Shown: positions 1 through 8,903, counted from the first letter of the stretch. The stretch: 64,000 bases of DNA from Kitasatospora sp. NBC_00240 (GCF_026342405.1 NZ_JAPEMU010000001.1:7750001-7814000), one strand, 5' to 3'. Numbers and translations: made by a program. The notes: generated from the letters alone by a model not told the origin.

Positions 1-2
1 AC

Positions 3-386
3 GCCACCCAGGCCGGCACGGGCACCCAGCCCGCACTGTCGCCCGAGGTGCTGTCGGCGATCGACGCGCTGCCGCCGGGCTCCGCCCTGCTGATCGTGCA
101 GCGCGGCCCGAACTCGGGCAGCCGGTTCCTGCTCGACTCGGACAAGACCACGGCCGGCCGTCACCCGCAGGGCGACATCTTCCTGGACGATGTCACGGTG
201 TCGCGCAAGCACGTCGAGTTCCGCCGGACGCCGGGGGGCGGTTTCACCGTCGCGGACGTCGGCAGCCTCAACGGCACCTACGTCAACCGGGAGCGGATCG
301 ACGAGGTGTCCTTGAACAACGGCGACGAGGTGCAGATCGGCAAGTACCGGCTGGTGTTCTTCGCCAGCCACCACCGGGGGTACTGA
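3..386 (+). CDS. FHA-domain protein, GarA-like (5' end outside window)
   Basis: Forkhead-associated domain protein that would bind phosphothreonine peptides. In mycobacteria and corynebacteria the homologue (GarA/OdhI) controls 2-oxoglutarate metabolism after phosphorylation by a Ser/Thr kinase; that role is inferred here. The frame is open from base 3, so the start and the N-terminal phosphorylation region are missing. The FHA signature is complete: GRHPQGDI near the start of the domain, then VSRKHVEF, then NGTYVN, with the last strand at the C-terminus. The next gene is an FtsR-like MerR regulator 23 bases downstream, the garA-ftsR order known from mycobacteria. The family is clear; the kinase partner is not visible. 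Confidence 0.9.
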   Translation, partial: ATQAGTGTQPALSPEVLSAIDALPPGSALLIVQRGPNSGSRFLLDSDKTTAGRHPQGDIFLDDVTVSRKHVEFRRTPGGGFTVADVGSLNGTYVNRERIDEVSLNNGDEVQIGKYRLVFFASHHRGY

Positions 387-409
387 CCACGACTTCGGCA
401 GGAGCCCGA

Positions 410-1282
410 GTGAGCGCGAACCCTCCCACATCTCTCGGGGCGATCACCCCCGCGCACCCCGGCCCGGAGCCGGCGCCCCTGTCGCAGCCGCGACCGGAGC
501 AGGGTGTGAGGGGGGTGATCGCGGCCCCCCGTCAGCACGGCCGCACCGTCCACCGTCCGGGTGACCCCCGGCGGCGCGGTGAGGAACTGCTGAGCATCGG
601 TGCGGTGCTGGCCTTCCTTCGGGACGACTTTCCCGAGGTCACCATCTCCAAGATCAGGTTCCTGGAGGCGGAGGGCCTGGTGGAGCCGCAGCGCACGCCC
701 TCGGGCTACCGCAAGTTCAGCCCCGCCGACGTCGAGCGGCTGGCGTACGTGCTGCGGATGCAGCGCGACCACTATCTGCCGCTGAGAGTGATCCGCGAGC
801 ACCTGGACGCGATCGAGCGCGGGGAGGCGCCGCCGGCGCTGCCCGCGCCCGAGACCCGCCCCGGGCCGATGGAGGAGGTCGACCGCGAGCTGGGGGCGGC
901 CTCCGGCGCGGTCTCCGGGGTCCGGCTCGGCCGGGCGGAGCTGCTGGCCGCCGCCGAGGCGGGGGAGCGCGAGCTCGCCGAGTGGGAGGCCTACGGCCTG
1001 GTGGTGCCGGGCCCGGACGGCGGGTACGACGGCGAGGCACTGCAGGTGGCCCGGCTGGTGGCCGAACTGGGCCGGTACGGACTGGAACCGCGCCACCTGC
1101 GCGCGATGAAGGCCGCGGCGGACCGCGAGGTCGCCCTGGTGGACCAGGTGGTCGCCCCGCTGCGGCGGCACCGGAACCCGCAGACCCGGGCGCACGCCGA
1201 GGCCACCGCGCGCGATCTCGCCACGCTGTCCGTCCGGCTGCATGCGGCGATGGTCCAGGTCGGGATGCGGGCCCGCCACTAG
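410..1282 (+). CDS. ftsR: MerR-family regulator, FtsR-like
   Basis: MerR-type DNA-binding protein of 290 aa. The GTG start has an AGGAG Shine-Dalgarno ending six bases upstream. The first ~55 residues are low-complexity and proline-rich; the winged HTH follows (LLSIGAVLAFLRDDFPEVTISK, then RFLEAEGLVEPQRTPSGYRK), with a long alpha-helical C-terminal part and no metal-binding cysteines. Position between an FHA protein and a bifunctional nuclease matches FtsR (Rv1828), which activates ftsZ in Corynebacterium; function in this organism is inferred from synteny and family. It is probably co-transcribed with the FHA gene (23-base gap). Confidence 0.85.
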   Translation: MSANPPTSLGAITPAHPGPEPAPLSQPRPEQGVRGVIAAPRQHGRTVHRPGDPRRRGEELLSIGAVLAFLRDDFPEVTISKIRFLEAEGLVEPQRTPSGYRKFSPADVERLAYVLRMQRDHYLPLRVIREHLDAIERGEAPPALPAPETRPGPMEEVDRELGAASGAVSGVRLGRAELLAAAEAGERELAEWEAYGLVVPGPDGGYDGEALQVARLVAELGRYGLEPRHLRAMKAAADREVALVDQVVAPLRRHRNPQTRAHAEATARDLATLSVRLHAAMVQVGMRARH

Positions 1283-1368
1283 GTCCCGGGCGGTGGCCCC
1301 GCACGGCCGCTCGCAGCGCTGTGACCAGCCCGGTCCTGGTTGCGCTTTCATATCCGGGGTGTGGGCCA

Positions 1369-1374
1369 TAGGGT
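1369..1374 (+). promoter_or_regulatory. -10 element for a leaderless nuclease mRNA
   Basis: TAGGGT fits TANNNT and lies seven bases upstream of the GTG at 1382. No Shine-Dalgarno is present in the bases before that GTG. A transcript starting at or next to the start codon, a leaderless mRNA common in actinobacteria, is the simplest reading. The -35 region is weak (TTTCAT, 17-base spacer). Confidence 0.4.
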
Positions 1375-1381
1375 TGCGACT

Positions 1382-1855
1382 GTGAATGAGCTCGACGTCG
1401 TGGGTGTCCGGGTGGAGATGCCGTCGAACCAGCCGATCGTGCTGCTGCGCGAGGTCGGGGGCGACCGCTACCTGCCGATCTGGATCGGTCCGGGTGAGGC
1501 GACCGCGATCGCCTTCGCCCAGCAGGGCATGACGCCGGTGCGCCCGCTGACGCACGACCTGTTCAAGGACGTGCTGGAGGCTCTGGGCCAGCAGCTCACC
1601 GAGGTCCGGATCACCGACCTGCGCGAGGGCGTCTTCTACGCCGAACTGGTGTTCACCGGCGGTGTGGAGGTCAGCGCCCGTCCGTCCGACGCGATAGCCC
1701 TCGCCCTGCGGACCGGTACTCCGATCTACGGGAGCGAGGAGGTGCTCGCCGAGGCGGGCATCGCGATCCCGGACGAGCAGGAGGACGAGGTCGAGAAGTT
1801 CCGCGAGTTCCTCGACCAGGTCTCGCCCGAGGACTTCGGCGGCGGCCAGCAGTAG
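1382..1855 (+). CDS. Bifunctional nuclease family protein (DUF151)
   Basis: 157-aa protein of the bifunctional nuclease/DUF151 family (Rv1829 in mycobacteria). The core is visible from residue 1: LDVVGVRVEMPSNQPIVLL, YLPIWIGPGEATAIAF, the HDL motif (THDLFKDVLE) and the RPSDAIALALR motif, followed by an acidic C-terminus. Some members degrade RNA and DNA and the mycobacterial one has been tied to folate and stress phenotypes; substrate is unknown here. The GTG at 1382 is chosen over an upstream in-frame GTG because the family begins at this point and a -10 box sits just before it. An intrinsic terminator follows. Confidence 0.88.
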   Translation: MNELDVVGVRVEMPSNQPIVLLREVGGDRYLPIWIGPGEATAIAFAQQGMTPVRPLTHDLFKDVLEALGQQLTEVRITDLREGVFYAELVFTGGVEVSARPSDAIALALRTGTPIYGSEEVLAEAGIAIPDEQEDEVEKFREFLDQVSPEDFGGGQQ

Positions 1856-1876
1856 GGGCCGCCCGCCGGCTTCCCC

Positions 1877-1902
1877 GCCCGCCCGTTCGGTGCGGGCCTT
1901 TT
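1877..1902 (+). terminator. Intrinsic terminator after the nuclease gene
   Basis: GCCCGC (1877-1882) pairs with GCGGGC (1892-1897) around a nine-base loop and is followed by CCTTTT, one of the few T-tailed hairpins in this window. From here to the promoter at 2206 I see no gene. Confidence 0.55.
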
Positions 1903-2205
1903 CCGCTGTCCTCCGCCGGCCCGACGGGCTCGGGGCCTTGCGGGTGCCCCTCCGAGGCCGACGGCCGAACCTGCCCGGTCCACCCCCGTGATGAGCGGCG
2001 TTCCACCCGCCGTGAGCGCCTGGCGCCACCCGTGGTGATCGGCCCCCGCACCCACGGTGATCGGCGGGCTCGGGCCGAGGAGGCCGTTCCGGCGTGTGGG
2101 GCCCGCCGTCGGGGTTTTGCCAAAAGTCGTCCACATACCCACACTGGGGGCACGAAAAACCACTCTCCCGAGTGACGCGGTTTGGTGTGCCCGGCGTGGC
2201 GATCG

Positions 2206-2234
2206 TTGACGGGCCATGGGTGACTGCCTACCGT
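2206..2234 (+). promoter_or_regulatory. Sigma-70-type promoter of the second merR gene
   Basis: TTGACG (2206-2211), a 17-base spacer and TACCGT (2229-2234) form a near-consensus housekeeping promoter about 65 bases upstream of the MerR start codon. Confidence 0.6.
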
Positions 2235-2300
2235 CAGGAGTGGCTGCGGGGTGTCACCCGCGGCCGGGTTGCCCCGCAGCACAGGTGGACGGAGGTAGGC

Positions 2301-2999
2301 ATGACCAGCACCGGCGATGACGTGGCCGTGGGTGGCGTGTGCTCCGTGCATGTGCAGCGCACCGGCCGGACCGGGGTGGACCGCGCCTGGGACACCCGGA
2401 CGGCGGAGCCCGGCGGCGCCGAGCCGACCCGGGGCGGGCCCAGGATCGGGCGCTTCCCGGCCGTCCAGGGCGGCCAGCCGGACATCGAACGACTCGCCCC
2501 CACCTCCGCGCTGGTCGGCTACCGCGGGCCGACGGCCTGCGCGGCGGCCGGCATCACCTACCGCCAGCTGGACTACTGGGCGCGCACCGGGCTGCTGGAG
2601 CCGAGTGTGCGGTCGGTCTACCCGGCCAGCACGCACCGCCTCTACAGCTTCCGCGACATCCTGACCCTGAAGATCGTGAAGCGTCTGCTGGACGCCGGCG
2701 TGTCGCTGCAGAACATCCGGGTGGCGGTCACCCACCTGCAGTCCGCCGAGGTCGGCGACCTGGCGGGGCTGACCCTGATGTGCGACGGTGCGACGGTCTA
2801 CGAGTGCAGCACCCCGCAGCAGGTGGTCGACCTGCTGAAGGGCGGTCAGGGCGTCTTCGGCATCGCGGTCGGCGCGGTCTGGAAGGAGCTGGAGTCCTCC
2901 CTGGGCCGGTTGCACGCCGAGCGTACGGACACCGGCGAGACGCTGGTCGGCCAGGACCCGGCGGACGAGCTGGCGCAGCGGCGCAACCGCGCGGGCTGA
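2301..2999 (+). CDS. MerR-family transcriptional regulator (Rv1830-like)
   Basis: 232-aa MerR-type regulator. The ATG at 2301 has GGAGGT four bases before it; upstream in-frame starts lack this and would cross the promoter. The HTH lies around residues 70-140 (GYRGPTACAAAGITYRQLDYWARTGLLEPS, then the RLYSFRDILTLKIVKRLLDAG recognition region), preceded by ~65 loosely conserved residues. Gene order (FHA, FtsR, nuclease, MerR) matches the mycobacterial Rv1827-Rv1830 block, where this last MerR is an essential regulator of unknown effector. A strong terminator follows at 3140. Confidence 0.85.
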   Translation: MTSTGDDVAVGGVCSVHVQRTGRTGVDRAWDTRTAEPGGAEPTRGGPRIGRFPAVQGGQPDIERLAPTSALVGYRGPTACAAAGITYRQLDYWARTGLLEPSVRSVYPASTHRLYSFRDILTLKIVKRLLDAGVSLQNIRVAVTHLQSAEVGDLAGLTLMCDGATVYECSTPQQVVDLLKGGQGVFGIAVGAVWKELESSLGRLHAERTDTGETLVGQDPADELAQRRNRAG

Positions 3000-3139
3000 C
3001 GGCCGCCCACCTCCCGCCGCCCCACCCTCCCGCCGCCGCGGCTGCCCGCCGTGGCGCCGGCGACAGCCCGATCGATCGGGTGCGCCAACCCCCTCGCACG
3101 ACCCGTGTTCTGACAGCACGAGAGATCCGGCAGCACCGG

Positions 3140-3175
3140 CGACCGGCCCGGACGGGGAACCGTCCGGGCCGGTCG
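3140..3175 (+). terminator. Strong hairpin terminator after merR
   Basis: A perfect 16-bp stem (3140-3155 with 3160-3175) closed by a GGAA tetraloop, 140 bases past the MerR stop. There is no T-tract, as usual for Streptomyces. Confidence 0.6.
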
Positions 3176-3211
3176 CGTCGTCACCGGTGGTGAACTGATC
3201 AAGGAGGGGTC

Positions 3212-3919
3212 GTGCGGGTCATACGCTTCGTGCGGGTCGTACTCGGTGGGCCGGCCTGGCTGCGGCAGCGCCGCGGACAGCGCCGGGCTTTCCAACTGCT
3301 CGTCCTGCTCTGCGTGGTGGCGCTGGCACCGAGCGCCTGGCTCTGGACGAGCACGGCGGACCGGGTCCGCACCGTGCAGAGCGTGCCGCAGGCCCCTGTG
3401 GCGGTGGTGTTCGGCGCCGGCCTGGAGAACGGCACGCCGTCCCCGTACCTCGCGCACCGGCTGGACGCGGCGCTGGAGCTGTACCAGCGGCAGAAGGTCC
3501 GGGCGATCCTGGTGACCGGGGACAACGGGCGGGCCAGCTACGACGAGACCGACGCGATGCGGCGTTACCTGATCGAGCACGGCGTGCCGGAGATCCGGGT
3601 GGTGGGCGACTACGCGGGTTTCGACACCTGGGACTCCTGCACCCGGGCCCGGCGGATCTTCGGGGTCGAGCGGGCGGTGCTGGTCAGCCAGGAGTTCCAC
3701 GTCCGCCGGGCGCTGGCCCTCTGTCAGGCCGCGGGCGTCGACGCGTACGCGGTCGGGGTGCAGGAGTGGCACGACGCCACCTGGTACTACGGCGGCCTGC
3801 GGGAGATCCCCGGCGCCGGGAAGGCCGCGCTGAACGCCTGGCTGCGGCCCGACCCGGCCCTGCTCGGCCCGCAGGAGCAGGGCATCCCGCGGGCGCTCGC
3901 GGACGCGGGCGGGCGCTGA
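3212..3919 (+). CDS. SanA/YdcF-family membrane protein (DUF218)
   Basis: 235-aa protein with one membrane segment at about residues 29-47 after a basic N-terminus, then an extracytoplasmic DUF218 domain (SanA/ElyC/YdcF family). Typical elements are AVVFGAGLENGTPSPYLAHRLD, ILVTGDNGRASYDETDAM, WDSCTRARRIFG and VSQEFHVRRAL. Homologues influence envelope integrity and vancomycin sensitivity in enterobacteria; the reaction is unknown. The GTG start follows an excellent AAGGAGG six to seven bases upstream. It stands alone, behind the merR terminator and ahead of dinB. Confidence 0.85.
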   Translation: MRVIRFVRVVLGGPAWLRQRRGQRRAFQLLVLLCVVALAPSAWLWTSTADRVRTVQSVPQAPVAVVFGAGLENGTPSPYLAHRLDAALELYQRQKVRAILVTGDNGRASYDETDAMRRYLIEHGVPEIRVVGDYAGFDTWDSCTRARRIFGVERAVLVSQEFHVRRALALCQAAGVDAYAVGVQEWHDATWYYGGLREIPGAGKAALNAWLRPDPALLGPQEQGIPRALADAGGR

Positions 3920-4057
3920 CCCGCTCCCGGGCGGTGACCTTGCGCCGCGGGGTACGGTCCCGCGCCGCTGGAGGCCCGGAAGGTCCGGCCGGGCCCGGGC
4001 GCGCCGTGCCGATCGCGCGGACGCCTGATTGTCGTACCCCTGCGGCATGATCGGCAG

Positions 4058-5545
4058 GTGCGGTCACTGCCGAGCATCATCCACCTCGACATGGACGCCT
4101 TCTTCGCCTCGGTGGAGCAGGCGGCCAAGCCGAGCCTGCGCGGCAAACCGGTGGTCGTCGGCGGCCTGGGCGGCCGGGGCGTGGTCTCCACCGCCTCGTA
4201 CGAGGCCCGCAAGTTCGGGGTGCACTCCGCGATGCCGATGGCCCAGGCCCGGCGGCTCTGCCCGAACGCGGCCTTCCTGATCGGCCGCTTCGAGGCCTAC
4301 CGCCGGGTCAGCGACCTGGTGATGGGCCTGCTGCGGGAGCTCTCCCCGCTGGTCGAGCCGCTCAGCCTGGACGAGGCCTTCGTCGACCTGGCGGCCGGTC
4401 CGTACGGCCCGGCCATCGCCGAGGCACCCGACGGCGCCGCCCTGGTACTGGCCCTGGCGGAGGACCTCCGGGCCGACATCGAGCGGCGGACGGGGCTGAC
4501 CGCCTCGGTGGGCGCGGCGGGCTCCAAGCTGATGGCGAAGATCGCCTCCGAGCAGGCCAAACCGGACGGCCTGGTGCTCGTCGCGCCCGGCCGGGAGCGG
4601 ACGGTGCTGGGCCCGATGTCGGTCCGGGCGCTGCCGGGGGTCGGCCCGGCCACCGAGCAGGTGCTGCGCCGGGCCGGGCTGATCACGGTGGCCGACCTGG
4701 CCGAGGCCGGCGAGGCGGAGCTGGTGCAGCTGCTCGGGCGGGCGCACGGCGCGGGGGTGCTCCAGATGGCCCTGGGGCTGGACGACCGGCCGGTGGTGCC
4801 GGACCGGGACGCCAAGTCCGTCTCGGTGGAGGACACCTTCGAGGTGGACCTCGCGGACCGCGACCGGATCCTGCACGAGGTCGACGTGCTGGCCGCGCGC
4901 TGCGTCGGCCGGCTCCGTGCGGCCGGGCGCTCCGGCCGCACGGTGGTGCTCAAAGTGCGGCGTTTCGATTTCTCCACGCTGACCCGGTCCGAGACGCTGC
5001 GCGGCCCGACCGACGACGAGACGGTGATCGGCGACACGGCGCGCCGCTTGGCCGCCCAGGTGGACGTCACCGGCGGGGTGCGGCTGCTCGGCGTCGGCGT
5101 CTCGCAGCTGGCGGACTACACCCAGGAGGACCTCTTCGCGCAGGCCGTGCGCGAGGCGGCGCAGGAGCAGGAACAGGAGCAGGCGAAGGAGCAGGCACAG
5201 GCCGAGCAGCGCGAGCCGGGGCCGGGATCGGGGCCGGGGCCGGTGAGCGTGCCGGTGACCGGGGCCGGGTCGGGGCACGCCCCCGGGTCGGCCGGCCGGG
5301 CGCCGGGGGAGCAGCCGGCCGAGGCGCCGGCGGAGGCCGGGGAGGTGCCGGCCGTCAGGCGCTGGATGCCGGGGCAGGACGTGACGCACACCGAGTTCGG
5401 CCCGGGGTGGGTGCAGGGCAGCGGGGTCGGGCGGGTCACCGTGCGGTTCGAGACGCCGTGGAGCGGCCCGGGCCGGGTGCGGACCTTCCTGGTGGACGAT
5501 CCGGCGCTGGAGCCGGCCCGTCCGCTGCCCCTGCGGCAGGAGTGA
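4058..5545 (+). CDS. dinB: DNA polymerase IV (Y family)
   Basis: Translesion DNA polymerase of 495 aa. The Y-family catalytic carboxylates are in HLDMDAFFASVEQ near residue 10 and LSLDEAFVDL near residue 105; the fingers (YEARKFGVHSAMPM), thumb HhH (ALPGVGPATEQVL) and little finger (SVSVEDTFEVDL) follow. After residue ~365 comes a Gln/Glu-rich then Gly/Pro-rich linker, and a C-terminal ~60-residue module (GQDVTHTEFGPGWVQGSGVG onward) seen in Streptomyces DinB proteins and absent from E. coli DinB. The GTG start lacks a clear Shine-Dalgarno. A perfect hairpin follows at 5587. Confidence 0.93.
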   Translation: MRSLPSIIHLDMDAFFASVEQAAKPSLRGKPVVVGGLGGRGVVSTASYEARKFGVHSAMPMAQARRLCPNAAFLIGRFEAYRRVSDLVMGLLRELSPLVEPLSLDEAFVDLAAGPYGPAIAEAPDGAALVLALAEDLRADIERRTGLTASVGAAGSKLMAKIASEQAKPDGLVLVAPGRERTVLGPMSVRALPGVGPATEQVLRRAGLITVADLAEAGEAELVQLLGRAHGAGVLQMALGLDDRPVVPDRDAKSVSVEDTFEVDLADRDRILHEVDVLAARCVGRLRAAGRSGRTVVLKVRRFDFSTLTRSETLRGPTDDETVIGDTARRLAAQVDVTGGVRLLGVGVSQLADYTQEDLFAQAVREAAQEQEQEQAKEQAQAEQREPGPGSGPGPVSVPVTGAGSGHAPGSAGRAPGEQPAEAPAEAGEVPAVRRWMPGQDVTHTEFGPGWVQGSGVGRVTVRFETPWSGPGRVRTFLVDDPALEPARPLPLRQE

Positions 5546-5586
5546 GGCGGCTCGGGACCGGCCGCGGGGCGGGCGGGGACGACGAA

Positions 5587-5620
5587 GCGGCCCCGCCCGG
5601 AGAGTTCCGGGCGGGGCCGC
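5587..5620. terminator. Bidirectional hairpin between dinB and the MFS gene
   Basis: A perfect 15-bp inverted repeat (5587-5601 and 5606-5620) with a four-base loop lies between two convergent genes, so it can end both transcripts. Confidence 0.7.
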
Positions 5621-5718
5621 GTGTCGGGCCGGGCCTTGGGTGATCGCGATGCCCTCGTCGATCCCCGGTGGCCCGGTCCCCCCGCGCCCTGTCCCGGGGC
5701 GCGGGGGAGGACGCCTCG

Positions 5719-7200
5719 TCAGGCGTCGGTCTTGACCAGCACGGGGCTGGAGTCCGGTGCGTCGGCCAGGTCGGCCGCGGGGGCGGCCGGCTTGATCCGG
5801 CGGATCAGGAAGGGCACGGCGCCGGCGACGAGGCAGACGGCCGCGGCGGTCCAGAACGCGTGCTGGTAGGCGTTCAGGGTCGGCAGGGCGACGGGCAGGC
5901 GCGGGATGGTGTCGCCGGTCAGGATGGCGGCCATCACGGCGGTGCCGATGGCGCCACCGACGGTGCGCAGTACGGCGTTCATGCCGTTGGCGATGCCGCT
6001 CTGCTCGACCGGGACGGCGCCGTTGATGTAGGCCGGCATCGCGGAGAAGGCGAGGCCGATGCCCAGACCGAAGATCGCCGAGGCGGTGTAGAGGTCACCC
6101 TCGTGGCTGTGGCGCATGGCCAGGTAGGACATCGCGACGGCGCCGAGGACGCCGCCGAGCACCAGCGGCAGGCGCGGTCCGCGACGGGCGATCAGGACGG
6201 CGCCGAGCGGGGCGGCGACCATGCTGCCGACCGCGGACGGCAGCAGCATCACGCCGGCGTGCAGCACGGTGGCGGTGAAGCCGTAGTGGGTGAGCCGCGC
6301 AGGGGTCTGGGCGAAGTTGCTGATCACCATGAAGGAGCCGTACATCCCGAACCCGATCAGCAGACCGGCCAGGTTGGTGAAGGCGACGGCCGGGCGGGAC
6401 ATCATCGACATGTCGACGAGCGGGTGCTTGACCTTGACCTCGATGATCCCCCAGATCAGGGCGACCACGGCGGCGACGGCGAACAGGCCGAGGGTCTTGT
6501 TGGAGGTCCAGCCCCAGGAGTTGCCCTGGCTGACGGCGACGAGCAGGGCGGAGAGCCAGCCGGCGAGGGCGATCGCGCCGAGCGGGTCGGCCCCGCCCTC
6601 GGTGTCGACGACCGGGTCCTTGGGGACCCGCAGGGCCACCAGTGCGACGGCGATCAGACCGAAGACCAGGCCCATCCAGAAGATGGACTTGTAGCTCCAG
6701 TGCTCCAGCAGCAGGCCGGTGGCCACCAGGCCGAGGCCGCTGCCGACGCCCATCGAGGCGCTGATCCCGGCGACGCCGCCGGTGACCTTCTCCTTGGGCA
6801 GCTCGTCTCGGACGATGCTGATCGCCAGCGGCAGCACGCCACCGCCCGCGCCCTGCAGGACGCGGGCCACCACGAGCCAGGTGAAGGAGTGCGTGCTCAC
6901 CGCGAGGGCCGAACCGGCGACCAGCCCGGTCAGCGAGATCAGCAGCATCGGCTTGCGGCCGCGCAGGTCGCCGAACCGGCCGAGCAACGGGGTGAGGACG
7001 GCGGCCGAGAGCAGGTTGGCCGTCATCAGCCAGGTGATGTTGGAACCGGAGACGTTCAGTTCCTTGGCGAGCGAGGGCAGGATCGGGACGACCGCGGTCT
7101 GCACCACGCTGAATGCCAGCATCGCCAGGATCAGGGCAGGGAGTACCCGGGCACTGCTCTGCTTCTCTGCCGCGGTGGTGGGCTGTGGTGCCTCACTCAC
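5719..7200 (-). CDS. MFS drug exporter, DHA2 family (14 TM)
   Basis: 493-aa proton-driven exporter of the EmrB/QacA type. The GTG at 7200 (protein begins MSEAPQPTTAAEKQ) is preceded by GGAGGAAG and replaces a longer frame without support. Motifs include the first helix LPALILAMLAFSVVQTAVVP, the motif A loop GRFGDLRGRKPM and motif C-like GSGLGLVATG; about 14 hydrophobic segments can be counted. No adjacent regulator gene is present, yet the promoter carries a clear inverted repeat (7261-7290). Substrate unknown. Transcription ends at the shared hairpin at 5587. Confidence 0.88.
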   Translation of the reverse strand: MSEAPQPTTAAEKQSSARVLPALILAMLAFSVVQTAVVPILPSLAKELNVSGSNITWLMTANLLSAAVLTPLLGRFGDLRGRKPMLLISLTGLVAGSALAVSTHSFTWLVVARVLQGAGGGVLPLAISIVRDELPKEKVTGGVAGISASMGVGSGLGLVATGLLLEHWSYKSIFWMGLVFGLIAVALVALRVPKDPVVDTEGGADPLGAIALAGWLSALLVAVSQGNSWGWTSNKTLGLFAVAAVVALIWGIIEVKVKHPLVDMSMMSRPAVAFTNLAGLLIGFGMYGSFMVISNFAQTPARLTHYGFTATVLHAGVMLLPSAVGSMVAAPLGAVLIARRGPRLPLVLGGVLGAVAMSYLAMRHSHEGDLYTASAIFGLGIGLAFSAMPAYINGAVPVEQSGIANGMNAVLRTVGGAIGTAVMAAILTGDTIPRLPVALPTLNAYQHAFWTAAAVCLVAGAVPFLIRRIKPAAPAADLADAPDSSPVLVKTDA

Positions 7201-7260
7201 GGTGCTTCCTCCAGTACGTGTGCCCGAGGACATTGCTTCAGGCGAGTGAAAGTGAACTAG

Positions 7261-7298
7261 CTGAAGTAACTTTGGCGGCAGATACTTCAGTGTGTCAA
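7261..7298 (-). promoter_or_regulatory. Promoter and inverted-repeat operator of the MFS exporter
   Basis: CTGAAGTA (7261-7268) and TACTTCAG (7283-7290) are perfect inverted 8-mers separated by 14 bases. Reading toward the exporter, TTGACA lies at 7298-7293 and a CAAAGT-like -10 about 18 bases on, so one half-site sits in the spacer and the other at the start region. This arrangement fits a repressor of the TetR or MarR type encoded elsewhere. The sequence is much more AT-rich than its surroundings. Confidence 0.6.
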
Positions 7299-7390
7299 AT
7301 ATCGATCGGTGAAGCTTTGGCAAAGTGCAGGCCGGAGCGGCGCGGAGCGGGCCGATCCGGCCCCGCGCCACCGGCCCCGGGGCATGCCGA

Positions 7391-7438
7391 AGACGGGCGG
7401 GGCCCCGGACCGCGTACGGCCCGGGGCCCCGCCCGTCT
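7391..7438. terminator. Long perfect hairpin 3' of the PRC-barrel gene
   Basis: An 18-bp perfect stem (7391-7408 and 7421-7438) with a 12-base loop lies just past the stop of the PRC/DUF2382 gene. It also separates that gene from the exporter promoter. Confidence 0.7.
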
Positions 7439-7454
7439 GCCGGGGGCGGGCTGC

Positions 7455-8903
7455 TCAGCTCATCGTGCGCAGCGGCTCGGGGCGCGACTGCACGCCGGCC
7501 TGGGCCGCGGCCGGAGCGGCCGCGGAACTGTCCGTCGGCCGGACGGCCGACGAGGAGTCCGCGGGGGAGTCCGGCCGGCCGGCCGTCGACCCTCCGGGGC
7601 CGCCGCCCTGGGTGCCCCCGGACGTACTGCCCGAGGAGTGGGCGGCCGGAGCCGGCTGCGACGCCTGGGAGGTGTGTCCGGCCGGCGCGGCGTGCGCGGC
7701 CGATGGGCCGGGGGCGCCGGCCGGGGCGCCGTCCTGGATCTCGACGTGCTCACGGTGCAGTTCCTCGCGCACCACGTGATCGTCGGTGAACCGCTCGACC
7801 ACCAGCCGCACCCGCTCGATCGGCACCAGGTACTTGCGCACCACCGGCCGCTCCTCGCGCAGGGTGACCTCCTCCACGGCCTCCGCGATCTCCTCCTGGG
7901 TCAGCGCGTCCCGCTCGCCCTCGGTGACGGGCACCCGCTCCACCCGGACGCGCTCGCGCACCACCGGCACGTGCCGCTCCACCGTCTCGCTGGTCACGTA
8001 CTTGCGGAGCCGGGCCGTGTACGTCGCCTGCCACTCGGTGGTGATGTCGAGCCGCTCCTCGTGGCAGGTGATCTCGACCGGGCCGCCGGGAGAGGAGGTC
8101 GCGGCGTCCGCGCCGGGTGCGGCGAGCGGCGCGGCCTCGGCCGGCTTGGCGTACATCGGTGCCGGGGCGGGCTGGGCGGCGGCGGGCGCGGGGGCGCTCA
8201 CCGCGCGCACGTTGGTCTCCTCGGCGAGGGGCGCCTTGCGCTCGGGCGCCGCGGCCGGGGCGGCGGCCGCCATGCCGACGGCCGTGGCGGGCGCCGCGAC
8301 CGTGGGCGGCTCGACGGGTCGTTCCAGCTTCTCCAGCTTCTCGGCCTTCTCCGGCGCGGGGGCCTCGGCGCCCCGCCCGGCCATGGCCGAGCCCGCCGCC
8401 GCGCCGGCGACCGCGCCGCCCGCCACCGCGGCGCCGGCCGCGGCCGGTGCGGCCGCACCGGTGCCGGCAGCCGCCGGCCCCGCCGTCATCCCCATGGCCG
8501 GGCCGCCCGCGCCGGGCACGGCGCCGAAGTCCAGGTCCGCGGGGCGGTCCTCGGCGCCGGTGTCCTTCGCCGCGCCGGAGCGGTTGTCCGCCGGGGTGTC
8601 GAGCCCGTAGTAGCGGTACAGCTGGAGCTCCTGGGCGGGGGAGAGGTGCTGGCCCACGCCGAAGTCCGGCGAGTCCTTCACCAGCGACTTGTCGTACGGG
8701 ACCCGCAGTTCCTCGCCCGAGAACTCGCTGGTGGTCAGCGGGACGAAGGCGTCGCGGCCGAAGATGCCCGTCCGCACGGCCGCCCACTCGGGCTCGCCGG
8801 TCGCGTCGTCCAGGTACACCTCGTCCACGGTGCCGATCTTGTCGCCGTTGCGGTCGACCGCCCGGTGCCCGATCAGGTCTCTGGGGTCGATGTCGGTTTG
8901 CAC
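7455..8903 (-). CDS. PRC-barrel and DUF2382 protein
   Basis: 482-aa two-domain protein. Residues 1-110 form a PRC-barrel (LIGHRAVDRNGDKIGTVDEV onward), a small beta-barrel also found in photosynthetic reaction centre H subunit and RimM. Residues ~120-270 are an Ala/Pro/Gly-rich low-complexity linker. Residues ~280-400 are DUF2382 (EERLDITTEWQ, then repeated RVRVERVPVTE-type strands). PRC+DUF2382 proteins are common in Streptomyces and Deinococcus and often linked to stress; the function is unknown. A tail of ~80 Ser/Gly/Pro residues closes the protein. The gene is single, with divergent gcvP behind its riboswitch. Confidence 0.85.
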   Translation of the reverse strand: MQTDIDPRDLIGHRAVDRNGDKIGTVDEVYLDDATGEPEWAAVRTGIFGRDAFVPLTTSEFSGEELRVPYDKSLVKDSPDFGVGQHLSPAQELQLYRYYGLDTPADNRSGAAKDTGAEDRPADLDFGAVPGAGGPAMGMTAGPAAAGTGAAAPAAAGAAVAGGAVAGAAAGSAMAGRGAEAPAPEKAEKLEKLERPVEPPTVAAPATAVGMAAAAPAAAPERKAPLAEETNVRAVSAPAPAAAQPAPAPMYAKPAEAAPLAAPGADAATSSPGGPVEITCHEERLDITTEWQATYTARLRKYVTSETVERHVPVVRERVRVERVPVTEGERDALTQEEIAEAVEEVTLREERPVVRKYLVPIERVRLVVERFTDDHVVREELHREHVEIQDGAPAGAPGPSAAHAAPAGHTSQASQPAPAAHSSGSTSGGTQGGGPGGSTAGRPDSPADSSSAVRPTDSSAAAPAAAQAGVQSRPEPLRTMS

